Part shown: one piece after another, positions 17,495-26,529 of the stretch
Position numbering within the stretch: position 1 is the first letter of the stretch
Layout: every line of letters begins with the position of its first letter
NCBI GenBank assembly: GCA_001766655.1
Contig: MJCC01000015.1
Span: forward strand, 165,046 to 191,574
Direction: 5' to 3'
Length of the DNA: 26,529 nucleotides
DNA from: Phytomonas francai
Taxonomy: Eukaryota; Euglenozoa; Kinetoplastea; Trypanosomatida; Trypanosomatidae
The notes under the pieces: generated by a model
The model's database searches: none
What the model saw: the letters and a program-made list of their open reading frames with translations, nothing else
Told to the model about the DNA's origin: nothing
Made by a program: the position numbers and the translations under genes

Positions 17495-17509
17495 CGGCCT
17501 TTCTTTTTG

Positions 17510-20059
17510 ATGACATCCTATTGTGACGTGTGCCGATCTCTTTTCGGTGGTCCTCATTGTTGTCATTCATCAACACCTTCCGAAGCGCCCGAACGTGTTG
17601 GGCAACGAGATAACCAAATTCACCGAAACTCTGAGGATGCGCATCGACCTGCATCTGGAGAAGATTACCATAGGAAAACTTCACTACGATCTCGATTATC
17701 CTTTCCGAAAAGTGGCGTTTCTCCAGTTCAGAGGCGTTCGGCCTCTCGTTCAGCAGCAGATCGTAGATCCTTGTCGGATGATAGAAAGCGAAAGCTTCAG
17801 ACTGCATTAGAGCACCCCTTAGACCATGAGCATACCTCATCAACACGATTCTCTTCGAAATCGCACGCTCTTCCGCTGTCGTCCTCTCGCTCACCTTCTT
17901 GTATGAAGCAGCGAAGCAGGAGTGCCGATATCGATCGGAAAAGGAGGTTGATAGCGTTTGATGGTAGTCATCATTCATCAACTTCTCCTTCTGTCGGCCA
18001 TTTTATTCCCAGGCGTTCACAATCTTCCCCGCAATGGCCTGTGTCTGGGGCGAAACAATTAGCTGGCTACAGCTCAAATAAAGGTGAATCGCTTCCTCGT
18101 AAAGCGAGCCACTTTCATTCATCCCGGAAGTTATCTCGTGATAATCTAAAAGCGACGCTCAACAATTCCCTCTCCACGGAGACGAGCGTGGGTTCTTCGT
18201 CAATGCGGAGCATTTTGGATCGCATTCGGGTGATTATTCGCTCAGATGAGGAACAGTATCAGCATCTTACGCAAAATCTAAACTCGGGAAAAACAGTTTG
18301 TCGAGAAGAGATACCTTCTACACAAGGTTCGATAGAAAGTGCTACTTACTGTGCGGAAAATGCGCGCTCTTCGATCAAAGAGAATCGTATGCCCCCCCCC
18401 AAGGTTCTTCCTTATACCACCAAATACCCCCGAAATGCATCTACCGTCCGGAAGATTGGTCGTGAGCTTGTGGGCGCTTTGCCGAACGATGAAAGACGTT
18501 CAAGCGAGCAGCAATCTTCTCCGGTGGTCTGTTCGAAAGAGGAGGAGGCTGCTGATGGGGGTGGGGCTTTCGCTGGGGATGCGAGAACCTCCTACGAGGC
18601 CGGGGATTCCCCGTCGGTGATGTGGGAGGCCGATTCCAACGGGAATCCTTTTTTAACAACCGCGCAGCCGAGGAGCGGGGTTCTTCCACCACGTCCGACC
18701 CCACGCGCAATTACGAACCCTAGCTCCTCTAGGAGCTACACAGGGGCTGTGTTGGAGGAGCGAACGCCCGCCAAGGATCCGGCGGCCTTCCCCAACCCAG
18801 CTTCTCTGAATTCTTTTTCCTCTACCGCGGCCGAGGCCGTTCCTCTTATTTTGCCGTCCACCGCTCATAAAGGCTGCCAAGAGATCTATGAAAAGTTGCT
18901 GAGGGAGCAGCGGCGGGAGAAAGCGCGTGGGGATGCATTGGGAAGAGGCTTCGCGGAGATCTGCTCGACTGTACAGGAGGATGTCCGGCGCCTTGAGGGT
19001 CGTTTGAAAGATGCGCTTCGGAGCTTTACGCCTGGTGACAAAGCCTCGAAGGCCGTCGAGGCTACGGCATCGTGCCACTCCAAGGATCTTCTTCCTCTTC
19101 TTCAGGCTGTTCAAGAGGCCTCACCACTTGAGAAGAAGAACCTCGTGCGACTCCTTATGCCGGAGCTCAAAACGCTCATAGAGGATGAAATCCACACCGC
19201 TATGCGGGTCTATCATCATCAGGAGCAGCAACAACAGCAAAGACAGCAGGTTCATGCGTTAGAATCTCACTTAAAGAACTACATCGATGAAAAGGTGGCA
19301 AACTTGGATGCCCAGAGGAGCTCCTCTGTTCAGACTTTTCTGCCGGCGGCGATTCATTCTGTCGACAAGCTCGACGAACATATTCGTGCCATCGCGCGTT
19401 CGGTTTTATCTGCAGAGGGTCCCTCCGCTTCCCCCGGGCTGAACTCTATCGCCGCCCTAGAGGACCGTATGCAGCGTCTAATCCAGCAAAACAGTGAAGC
19501 ATCAACGGCGTCTGTAAATCGCCTAGAAGCCGCATGGCAGACACAGTTGGAGGATATTCTTTCTCGTGAGCGAGAGGCCTGGCGAAAGCAAGAACTCAAA
19601 CCTCTCCATAGGCAATTCAATGCCATCGACGAGGCGGTGAAGGGCTTTACGGAGGATCTTTCGGAGCTCATGCGTAGCCAAAGGGCTATGGCTTCCCAGC
19701 TGAAACAACAAGAAGCGCAAGAGGAGGACAGAAAGAAGGAAAGCGCGCGCATTTCGCTTTTAAATGCATCGGCAAGCCTTCCGGAGAGGTATTATTCTTC
19801 CGCAGATTGTATTCGGCTGGAGGTGGTGGAACCTGCGCTCGAGCACGTACGTCGTCTGCTCGTTGCGCATGAAAAGATGTTGAATACGATCGTTGAGCAG
19901 CGCTGTACGAAGGTCGAACATAATATTGAAGATCATTTACATATCTGGGAGCAGAGCTTGGTGGGATTGCGGACGAGGTTAAATTCTTTTCAGCGAGATG
20001 TCCGCGGCGCCTTGACGGAGCTTTGCCAGAATTTGAATGTTGCTTGCCCAGGTATTTAA
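17510..20059 (+). CDS. Ser/Arg-rich coiled-coil protein with Cys/His-rich N-terminus
   Basis: 849 residues from the ATG at 17510. The N-terminus YCDVCRSLFGGPHCCHS has Cys5, Cys8, Cys17, Cys18 and flanking His residues, arranged like a small zinc-binding knuckle. Residues about 30-260 are Ser/Arg/His-rich with RRS and SRS pieces and are probably disordered. Predicted coiled coils lie at about 455-515, 585-625 and 645-750, with a Gln-rich stretch (571-582) between them. The C-terminal part (about 760-849) is helical too, with regular heptad-like Leu/Val spacing. No catalytic domain or membrane segment. The architecture suggests a structural cytoskeletal, basal-body or flagellar protein, but I recognise no family. 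It starts about 270 bases after the kinesin-like gene. Confidence 0.85.
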   Translation: MTSYCDVCRSLFGGPHCCHSSTPSEAPERVGQRDNQIHRNSEDAHRPASGEDYHRKTSLRSRLSFPKSGVSPVQRRSASRSAADRRSLSDDRKRKLQTALEHPLDHEHTSSTRFSSKSHALPLSSSRSPSCMKQRSRSADIDRKRRLIAFDGSHHSSTSPSVGHFIPRRSQSSPQWPVSGAKQLAGYSSNKGESLPRKASHFHSSRKLSRDNLKATLNNSLSTETSVGSSSMRSILDRIRVIIRSDEEQYQHLTQNLNSGKTVCREEIPSTQGSIESATYCAENARSSIKENRMPPPKVLPYTTKYPRNASTVRKIGRELVGALPNDERRSSEQQSSPVVCSKEEEAADGGGAFAGDARTSYEAGDSPSVMWEADSNGNPFLTTAQPRSGVLPPRPTPRAITNPSSSRSYTGAVLEERTPAKDPAAFPNPASLNSFSSTAAEAVPLILPSTAHKGCQEIYEKLLREQRREKARGDALGRGFAEICSTVQEDVRRLEGRLKDALRSFTPGDKASKAVEATASCHSKDLLPLLQAVQEASPLEKKNLVRLLMPELKTLIEDEIHTAMRVYHHQEQQQQQRQQVHALESHLKNYIDEKVANLDAQRSSSVQTFLPAAIHSVDKLDEHIRAIARSVLSAEGPSASPGLNSIAALEDRMQRLIQQNSEASTASVNRLEAAWQTQLEDILSREREAWRKQELKPLHRQFNAIDEAVKGFTEDLSELMRSQRAMASQLKQQEAQEEDRKKESARISLLNASASLPERYYSSADCIRLEVVEPALEHVRRLLVAHEKMLNTIVEQRCTKVEHNIEDHLHIWEQSLVGLRTRLNSFQRDVRGALTELCQNLNVACPGI

Positions 20060-20443
20060 CAAGAACATGCTCCCCTGTGTATGTTGTTTAACAATTTAGA
20101 GGCAGGAAGAGTTTTCTTTTTTGCGCCCATGTTTGTTTATGCTTTTTTCTCGAAAAGCAACAACCACTAGATTTAGATTCTCTTTGGGCTCGTAGAAGGG
20201 CAAAAAAAATGAAATATTTAAACGGTACAGGAAAACTATTGAGGAAAATGCTCTTTGTACAATTCCACTTACACGTGCCACCCCCCCCCCCCCTCCTTTA
20301 CATGGCTAATTTCCTCCCGTTATGAGCCCATACAAACCAAGTATGAGCATTTGCTTCTTTTTCCCTTTATTTTTGCTTTTTTAAAATTAAGATTTCTTCT
20401 TTTTTTTTTTCCATTATAAATCCCTATTGCGATTTATTCCGCC
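20060..20443. other. Intergenic stretch
   Basis: No ORF supported. It contains a C13 run (20281-20293) and the strong pyrimidine tracts leading to the next gene. Confidence 0.6.
20352..20391 (+). promoter_or_regulatory. Predicted trans-splice acceptor for the small mitochondrial protein gene
   Basis: A T/C-rich run (about 20352-20382) is followed by AG at 20390-20391. No other AG occurs before the ATG at 20444, although a second long pyrimidine tract does. Confidence 0.6.
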
Positions 20444-21109
20444 ATGCGAGCTTTTCAATTGCTGTCGGCGGGGTCCGTGCGCGCGGGGGGGTCGTCCGCG
20501 TGGCGTCGCGCGCCGGCCTCCCTGAGCCCCACCCGGCGCGCGGCCGCGGCGCTCGTCCCCGCCTTTTTTCCCTCCTCGCCGGGGGCGCCGGCGGCCTCCT
20601 TTTCGGCCCCCGTCCGCTTCGCCGGCGCCTTGCAGGCCCTCCTGCGCGACCGCGACGACCCCTTCCTCGCCCTCACGCAGGAGCTCGACCTCGCGAAGAT
20701 CGCGGCGCTCGCGCGGCGGGGCCCGGCGGGGCTCTTCCGCGAGGACGGGGCCGTCGCGGCCGAGCCGCCGCTGTCAACGGACGTGCCTGCGGATGCGTCG
20801 GAGGATGGCCGGATGCAGCACCTGGGGCGTCACCTGCGGAGCGCGCTGTGCTCCATCAACGCGGTGCTCCGCGTGGAGGTGATGAATGCACTGGAGAAGG
20901 TGCCCGGCGCGACGGCGGCGGCGCCCGACGCGTGCAAAATACAGCTCCCCGTGGGCGACCTCGACGCCGGGTGGGAGGTCTTTCACCTTGTTCAGCAGCA
21001 CCGCGAGATCTTCTCCGGACAGCAGTGGGAGGAGGACATAAAACCGGAGTTAAAGGACTTCGAGACGTTGCTTAAGTGGACGGATGATCCACGTGTAAGA
21101 TCTTTTTAG
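20444..21109 (+). CDS. Small protein with likely mitochondrial presequence, function unknown
   Basis: 221 residues, ATG start, TAG stop. The first 50 residues are rich in Arg, Ala and Ser with no acidic residues (MRAFQLLSAGSVRAGG..., later SPTRRAAAAL), the composition of a mitochondrial matrix presequence. The rest is soluble: a helical FLALTQELDLAKIAALAR stretch (about 75-92), a stretch RSALCSINAVLRVEVMNALEKV (about 132-153), and an acidic C-terminus ending DFETLLKWTDDPRVRSF. No membrane helix or catalytic motif. It could be a kinetoplastid-specific subunit of a mitochondrial complex, but nothing in the sequence says which. The DNA is extremely GC-rich up to about 21000 (47 of 60 bases are G or C at 20521-20580) and then falls off before the stop codon. 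Confidence 0.8.
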   Translation: MRAFQLLSAGSVRAGGSSAWRRAPASLSPTRRAAAALVPAFFPSSPGAPAASFSAPVRFAGALQALLRDRDDPFLALTQELDLAKIAALARRGPAGLFREDGAVAAEPPLSTDVPADASEDGRMQHLGRHLRSALCSINAVLRVEVMNALEKVPGATAAAPDACKIQLPVGDLDAGWEVFHLVQQHREIFSGQQWEEDIKPELKDFETLLKWTDDPRVRSF

Positions 21110-21525
21110 AGCATATAATCACATCAAAATGAAAGGTGGAAAATATAAATACTTATCTATCTACAAATGGATCTATGTAGTGATAATGCATTCATTCGGA
21201 AAGTAATAATAATATATTCATTTGAATTTTTAAACCCTATGGTAACCTTTCACAAGTTTGTCAGTGCATTGAATACTTAAAACTAGTGACAAGCACGACA
21301 AGCTAAGATTTTTTTTTGTCCTTTTAATTACTTAACTTACTTATCTGCGAATCCAGGAGATACTACTCTCCCTTTCTTTCAACTGAATGAATCTTCGTGG
21401 ACGCACAGAGACCAGTAAATATAAAACTGGAGGGTAATTGATTGATACACAAGAATATCTTTTTTACGCTTTACGGCATAAAGCATACTCTCATACATAC
21501 ATTCATATAGATTATAGAGCTTTGA
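21110..21525. other. Intergenic stretch before CTF18
   Basis: AT-rich DNA (16 of 60 bases are G or C at 21121-21180) with no ORF of note. The end holds the predicted acceptor of the next gene. Confidence 0.6.
21456..21516 (+). promoter_or_regulatory. Predicted trans-splice acceptor region for CTF18
   Basis: A pyrimidine tract at 21456-21473 is followed by AG at 21509-21510 and 21515-21516, both within 20 bases of the ATG. Which AG is used cannot be decided. Confidence 0.45.
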
Positions 21526-24500
21526 ATGGATAAACCTCATCCAAGAAACCCACCAGCCGAGGGGAAGTCAGACCCTGGTATCGACGAGGAAATCACCCAG
21601 TGTCTGAAAATAACATCCTCCACGATCAATCAACCTCCTGCTGATTCCGAAGTATTTTCGTTTTTTCAAAGCGAACGCAACTACGATGTTAAGTCTATTA
21701 GTGCGAGAGTTGTAAAGGAGATGAGGGATAGTCCGACTTCCTGCGAGTGGTCTCACTTTGAGCAAGATGCTTTATTGTCAAAGGATGCGCCGATCCACGC
21801 AGGAGCGGGAAATTCCATTATAGGATCTACCCCCGCACTGGATGAATTTTATAAAACAAGCGATGAAGGGGGGATCTTTTCTACGATGCCTCCTCCGTTT
21901 TCGATCGATCCCATGCTTTGCGATGATCATGATATGGGGGAATATGATATAGGGCAAGACGAAGCGGAATGCCAGATGGGAGCCTCCATCATGTCAGCCA
22001 TGCTTAATTCCAATCGTCAAAGAAAAACCAAGGCGAATTACTCCTATTCTACTCATTGTGACCGCGCGGGGGTGGATATCGATGAAATCCAATTCCTTGA
22101 GAAGGGGATTCCACTCCAAGCGCGTTGTGACGGAAGCCCACAGCACGTGGACGGAGAAAATCCTCAAAAGGATTCGTTTTTTACGAAAGAATCCGGCCGT
22201 TCGAGTCCTCAGGAGTGTGGGGTGTGTGCGTATCCGCCGTTTGGTGTGCCAAGTTTTAGAATGGTGGGGGATACGGGCGTCACCCGCTGGGTAACTGCCC
22301 TTGCGATGAGGAGGAGCTCCTCTTATGGTGAAAAGCGAAGGTGCCTTGAACCATGGGCCCCAAGCGAGGTTAATCTGAAGCGTGGTTTAGATCTCGATCT
22401 CAATGATCATGATAGGGAAAGTCATGAGGAAGACGGGGAAGATGCTTTGTCCTCTACGAATACGGACGACGGCGAAAGGGCTCTTGACGGGATCGCGAAT
22501 TTACGGCAAGGCCCCTCGTCGTTTGGTCTTTTAGGCGGCTCCACTCGCCTTGAAGATCTTCTTCGCCAAGTAAACGAATCCACAGCGAAGGAGCAGAGCA
22601 AAGGTCTACGGGAAAGAGGAGAAAAGGATGAGGGCTTTCCTCTTCCTCTTCGCTCTATTCAAAACTCTTCTTCGTCTTTTCAGGATGAGCTCTGGGTGAT
22701 GAAGTACGCCTCACGAAACTTTCGTGAGGTCCTCAGCGATGAGGCGATCAACCTCCGGCTGCTGCGGTGGTTAAAAAGCTGGGACTCCTATGTCTTCCAA
22801 GGCAGCGACACCAATGACGAGGACGAAATGGATCTTGCTTCTTCTCTTTCCAGTGCTTCACCTTCGCTTTCGACACCAGATTTTCTTCTTTCCTCTTTGG
22901 AGGGGAAGGGAGCATCGGGGGTGCGGAAAAAACGCAAACAGCCACCTTCCTTTCCTCCGGAGGGAAAAGTTGAAAAAAGCATCCCCACGCCTCCTGTGGA
23001 TCGTCTAGCCCTGTTGGTAGGTCCGCCAGGGGCTGGGAAAACGACGCTCGCGCATATTTTAGCCACCCATGCCGGGTATGAAGTCGTTGAGGTCAATGCG
23101 AGCATGGAGCGAACATATGCGCAGCTGGAAGGGATTATTCGAATGACTGTTTCCTCTACGGGGGTCTCGTCGTCGTCCTCGCGTCTTTCCCGACGTCAGC
23201 GCACTCGCATGATGGAGGAAAGAAAAGAGCGTGGTACTCACGCGCCTCCCCCTTCTTTGATAGGGCTCCCTTCCTCTCCCTCTTTTTCGCATTCCACCTC
23301 GCTGATAGATCAGCTTTTACGGCCCAAATGCCTTATTATTGACGAGATGGACGGCATGGCCACGAGTGTCGGGCAGCTGCTCTTAAATTTAGAGATCCGC
23401 CGGCCAGTTTTTTGCATTTGCAATGACTTCTACGTCAACTCTCTGCGTGAACTGCGAAAGCGATGCCAAAATGTCTTTTTCTTCCCCCCAATCGCTCCGC
23501 AGAGATTAATTTCTCGATTATCGGAGATATCCGTAAAAGAGGGCCTCGCGGTCGACCAGGCGGTACTCGCAGAGGTTGTGCGGGCGAGTAATGGTGACGT
23601 GCGCAGCTGTTTGAATACTCTGCAGTTTATTAAGACCATGCCCTCCTCCTTTTCATCTAATTCGAATAGTAGTAATAATATTACTCGTATTTCGACCTTG
23701 GAGGAGATTCGTCAAATGCAAGGGAAGGACGCACAGGTGGATGTGTGGGAAGCGTGGAAGCGTGTCTTTTATAAGATAGATCGCATCAAGGCGATTCAAC
23801 AACTGAAGGAGTACGGCATTGACTACGAGGAGCTCATAGCCTCAGTGGCTGCTAGAGGCCATCGTATTGGTAATTATCAACATCAGAACGAGGAGGAGGG
23901 GATGTCAATATGCCGAAAACGAAGCCGGGAGGATCCTCGAAGTACTTTCGAAAAGGATCTTTCTAACGCGAAAGTCGAGGAGATCTCGACGATTTACTCA
24001 AAGCCGCCCCCAGCGAAGGCGGGTTTATTTCGTTTTGACCCTGGTTATATTTACCTTTCCTGCCTTCTTCAGAAGCGCGCAGGGGGGTTATTTGGTGGTC
24101 GGACTTTTCTCGACGGGCTGCAGGATAATTTTTTAAGTCGATCTTACAACGATTACACTTTTGAGCATACAAACGCTGTGGTAAATGCCTTCTCTACGCA
24201 GGACCTTTTTGCCTCGAGGGCCTTTACGCATAACGCGCCGGGCGGGATCGAATTTGCCTCGAGGTTTGAGCTTGTCACCGCGCTTAATTGTCATCACCAT
24301 TGCGGAGGAAGACAGACCTCAGGAGGACTCCATTTTCCGCGTGAACAGGCTCAAGCCCAGCAGCTTTTAAATACCTCGTTGAGCGCGTTAAGGGCTTTTC
24401 GCGAGGGATGCTCGTCGCTGGAGGTGGTGAATCACCTTTGGGGAGGGGAATCGCTCGCTGGGGAGGTCTGCCCATTCCTCTTGCGCAGTCTTTTTGATCG

Positions 24501-25521
24501 TCGCCTTCGTTTATCTTCTTCTTTATCCTTTTCTTTATCCTCTTCGTCGTATTCGACTCTGGATTTGACCACCCTGCCGGCGGCGGATCAGGGGTATTTG
24601 AAAGAGGCCTTGGATAGACATGTGGCATATGGGCTTTCCTATCAAAAACAAACGCATCCAGATTATTATTTCTTTTCGTTTCTTTCAAATAATGAGGGGA
24701 TGAGGAATCGGGTTAGATTTGGTTCAGCGCCAATGTCGAATGGGCCTTCTTCATCCTTCTCCTCGCCGAATAGTTTAGGGGAGGAAGGGGGAATGTGTTC
24801 GGAGGAGGAGTGGGTTTTAACGCCTTCAATTGATCACGTTGGGGCGTTTCGTCGGCATTTTATCCCCGAAAATAGACGAGATCTTAATTCAAATTCAAAA
24901 TTAACCTCGAATACTTCTTCAATATTCTCAAATGGGATTGCTGAAGCGCGTTCGGTATTGCCTCTTTTCATGACGATGAAGAATGATATTAAGCAGATGC
25001 TCGTGGGTGAGATTCAGAGGCATGCGATTATGCTGAAAGCGAAAGGAGCTTCACCATCCTTGTCGTCCCAGCAGGGAGAAAATCATCTTAGTCGGGGTTC
25101 GAATAATACAGGGGACTTTCCTAACGCCGTGCATGGTGTCGATAATAATAAACATACAGCCCCTCGTTTTTTATCTGAGCGTGAATCCGCGGTAAAGCTC
25201 ACCAAGGAGGGGGAGGGTTCTTCCTCCTCCCCCTCCCCCATTCCAAGCAAGGCGGTACTGGATGGAAGTACATCCTCTGAAAACGTAGCCTCGGGGAAGA
25301 CCTTAGTTTCAGGCGTCAAGCGTGATTTCTTCGGTCGAATTATTTCGACTTCCTCTCGCACAGGTAGTGCAACTTTAAAAGGATCCTCCTCAGCAACCTC
25401 CTCTTTTTTTAATGCTACCACAGCATCTCGCTCGGCACCTTTAAAGCCTCCTGTACGTTATGTCTACCAAGATGGCTCTACCAATGCCGTGAAATTCCCG
25501 GCAACTGTTCACGATTTTTAA
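21526..25521 (+). CDS. CTF18: Chromosome transmission fidelity protein 18 (alternative RFC large subunit)
   Basis: 1331 residues. Ctf18 replaces Rfc1 in an alternative clamp loader that, with Dcc1 and Ctf8, loads PCNA and supports sister-chromatid cohesion. Diagnostic stretches: LWVMKYASRNFREVLSDEAI at 389-408, followed by LLRWLKSWD, the Ctf18 block before the AAA+ domain; Walker A GPPGAGKT at 499-506; Walker B LIIDEMDG with Asp606-Glu607; RPVFCICNDFYVNSLRELRK, the sensor 1 region typical of Ctf18; SNGDVRSCLNTLQF near sensor 2; KRDFFGRII near the end; and the C-terminal YVYQDGSTNAVKFPATVHDF, matching the tail that holds Dcc1-Ctf8. The first 380 residues and a Ser/Arg-rich insert between Walker A and Walker B (about 537-590) are unlike model-organism proteins. 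It is longer than yeast or human Ctf18. I recognise no clear PIP box. Confidence 0.95.
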   Translation: MDKPHPRNPPAEGKSDPGIDEEITQCLKITSSTINQPPADSEVFSFFQSERNYDVKSISARVVKEMRDSPTSCEWSHFEQDALLSKDAPIHAGAGNSIIGSTPALDEFYKTSDEGGIFSTMPPPFSIDPMLCDDHDMGEYDIGQDEAECQMGASIMSAMLNSNRQRKTKANYSYSTHCDRAGVDIDEIQFLEKGIPLQARCDGSPQHVDGENPQKDSFFTKESGRSSPQECGVCAYPPFGVPSFRMVGDTGVTRWVTALAMRRSSSYGEKRRCLEPWAPSEVNLKRGLDLDLNDHDRESHEEDGEDALSSTNTDDGERALDGIANLRQGPSSFGLLGGSTRLEDLLRQVNESTAKEQSKGLRERGEKDEGFPLPLRSIQNSSSSFQDELWVMKYASRNFREVLSDEAINLRLLRWLKSWDSYVFQGSDTNDEDEMDLASSLSSASPSLSTPDFLLSSLEGKGASGVRKKRKQPPSFPPEGKVEKSIPTPPVDRLALLVGPPGAGKTTLAHILATHAGYEVVEVNASMERTYAQLEGIIRMTVSSTGVSSSSSRLSRRQRTRMMEERKERGTHAPPPSLIGLPSSPSFSHSTSLIDQLLRPKCLIIDEMDGMATSVGQLLLNLEIRRPVFCICNDFYVNSLRELRKRCQNVFFFPPIAPQRLISRLSEISVKEGLAVDQAVLAEVVRASNGDVRSCLNTLQFIKTMPSSFSSNSNSSNNITRISTLEEIRQMQGKDAQVDVWEAWKRVFYKIDRIKAIQQLKEYGIDYEELIASVAARGHRIGNYQHQNEEEGMSICRKRSREDPRSTFEKDLSNAKVEEISTIYSKPPPAKAGLFRFDPGYIYLSCLLQKRAGGLFGGRTFLDGLQDNFLSRSYNDYTFEHTNAVVNAFSTQDLFASRAFTHNAPGGIEFASRFELVTALNCHHHCGGRQTSGGLHFPREQAQAQQLLNTSLSALRAFREGCSSLEVVNHLWGGESLAGEVCPFLLRSLFDRRLRLSSSLSFSLSSSSYSTLDLTTLPAADQGYLKEALDRHVAYGLSYQKQTHPDYYFFSFLSNNEGMRNRVRFGSAPMSNGPSSSFSSPNSLGEEGGMCSEEEWVLTPSIDHVGAFRRHFIPENRRDLNSNSKLTSNTSSIFSNGIAEARSVLPLFMTMKNDIKQMLVGEIQRHAIMLKAKGASPSLSSQQGENHLSRGSNNTGDFPNAVHGVDNNKHTAPRFLSERESAVKLTKEGEGSSSSPSPIPSKAVLDGSTSSENVASGKTLVSGVKRDFFGRIISTSSRTGSATLKGSSSATSSFFNATTASRSAPLKPPVRYVYQDGSTNAVKFPATVHDF

Positions 25522-26092
25522 AAATGTGTACACGCGAGATATTCATTGTATTTTATGCATTTTTTTACTTATGCCAGATTCAGGGTGTGCGTGGTTTGCT
25601 TCTTCACAGATTTATTCGCTTCTATTTGTTTACAGATACTATCAAGTGTGCACGTTTTTTCCCTTTGTAATGGAAAAGTGCCAGACTAAGTTATTGATCA
25701 TTCCTTTAGTATGTCCTATTTTTGAATTATCAATGCATGATTTACGTTCCTGAGGTGCTTTCATACGAAACCTTTTAAAGGCGTTAAAAGCGGAGATACA
25801 TATAGCGAAAGGGACCAAAAAACAGCAAAAAAGACAAGAAGAATATTAATAACCTGCTAGTCATGATTTTGCAACTCATTGCGTGAATCCAGGCTTCTAA
25901 TTCTGAGATTTTTTCCTGCTCCCTTAAGTTTTCATCCTCCCTTTTTGCCTTTTTCCCAAGCCTCTATTTTATCAAAAAGAGGATATTTATTACACACGTT
26001 TGTGCTTCCACATTACATTAAATAGTAAATAGAAGGCTCTATATACAAAAACAACAAAACACTCCAGCATATCTTTATTTTAGCGATCCACT

Positions 26093-26118
26093 TATATATA
26101 TATATATATATATATATA
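26093..26118. repeat. (TA)13 microsatellite
   Basis: Thirteen uninterrupted TA units. Confidence 0.9.
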
Positions 26119-26395
26119 AACGCACAAACATATATCCATACGTATAGATTTTTTTTATAGATTTTTCAAATAAAACGTTCCTTTTTTAAAAGGAAAGTAA
26201 AGCCTCCATATTGCAACCAATTATATCCACAGCCTACCGTACACAGCTCTACCTTTCCATACACGTTCAGATAACCCAACTAAACATATACACACCAACT
26301 AGAGAGCGAGGGTGAACACATAGACCTCAACAGGGAAACAATCCAATCATAGACCATTCCCCCCTTATTATTGTTACCACTACTGCTTTGTAAAC

Positions 26396-26422
26396 CTTTG
26401 TCTTTTATTTGTTACTATTAAG
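26396..26422 (+). promoter_or_regulatory. Predicted trans-splice acceptor for the gene at the right edge
   Basis: A T-rich pyrimidine run (26396-26416) is followed by AG at 26421-26422, five bases before the ATG at 26428. Confidence 0.5.
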
Positions 26423-26427
26423 CCGCG

Positions 26428-26529
26428 ATGTACAGCTCTCCTCCGTGGTCGAGCTCCCATCAAGAGTATCGTGTCTCCCCCTTCGCGGTCTCGGCGGGGG
26501 AGCCGCCCACTTCTTCCTCGTCCCCCCCC
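26428..26529 (+). CDS. 5' end of a gene cut by the window edge
   Basis: An ATG follows a pyrimidine tract and AG, and the frame then stays open for 34 codons to the last base. Composition switches at the ATG from AT-rich to GC-rich, as it does at other gene starts here. The visible residues (MYSSPPWSSSHQEYRVSPFA...) are Ser/Pro-rich and probably disordered; no family can be recognised. Confidence 0.6.
   Translation, partial: MYSSPPWSSSHQEYRVSPFAVSAGEPPTSSSSPP

Larger units (their letters stand above)
25522..26427. other. Intergenic stretch after CTF18
   Basis: AT-rich DNA with short chance frames only. It contains a (TA)13 tract and, at its end, a pyrimidine-rich run and acceptor AG for the gene cut by the window edge. 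Confidence 0.6.

Noticed and set aside
17523..17810. Plus-strand frame of 95 codons overlapping the start of the coiled-coil gene
   Set aside because: It overlaps the 849-codon frame in another register and begins downstream of its ATG. Low stop density in this Ser/Arg-rich stretch explains it.
17457..17981. Minus-strand frame of 174 codons opposite the start of the coiled-coil gene
   Set aside because: It lies wholly antisense to a better-supported frame, against the direction of all other protein genes. The Ser/Arg-rich codons of the sense strand give few stops in reverse, and no family is recognisable.
20500..21075. 191-codon plus-strand frame overlapping the small mitochondrial gene
   Set aside because: Its product is an Arg/Gly/Ala-rich shadow of the GC-rich true frame, which has the ATG, the acceptor and a presequence-like start.

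Overview
The window looks like nuclear DNA of a kinetoplastid protist, most likely a trypanosomatid. All eight supported protein-coding genes, including one cut at each edge, lie on the + strand. None shows an intron. Each start codon that can be seen follows a pyrimidine-rich tract and an AG, as expected for spliced-leader trans-splicing of a polycistronic transcript. Intergenic DNA is AT-rich with many AC/AT/ATT microsatellites, while coding DNA is far richer in GC, in places extremely so. The exact species cannot be told from the sequence.

Layout: the C-terminal end of a probable Vid27-like protein (1-363); a Pol III cluster of three tRNA genes, Ser-GCT on + and Asp-GTC and Ala-AGC on - (1196-1522), which may mark a break in the Pol II unit; an AT-rich gene for an unknown 313-residue protein with two copies of a SIYAxP motif (2668-3609), set between long AT-rich non-coding stretches; a PP2A B''-type EF-hand regulatory subunit (about 5761-8817); an alpha/beta-hydrolase-like protein with a 21-bp minisatellite inserted in its fold (9376-10749); an acyl-CoA-binding protein (11715-12002); a very divergent kinesin-like protein (13589-17242); a serine/arginine-rich coiled-coil protein with a Cys/His-rich N-terminus (17510-20059); a small protein with a likely mitochondrial presequence (20444-21109); the alternative clamp-loader large subunit Ctf18 (21526-25521); and the first 34 codons of another gene (26428-26529).

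The genes do not form a functional pathway. This is normal for kinetoplastids, where neighbouring genes share transcription but not function. I found no CRISPR array, no intact transposon and no operon-like defence system. The points most worth a second look are the paired SIYA motifs, the degenerate nucleotide-binding motifs of the kinesin-like protein, the minisatellite inside the hydrolase, the sharp GC steps inside genes, and a possible decayed coding relic near 12.4-12.9 kb.
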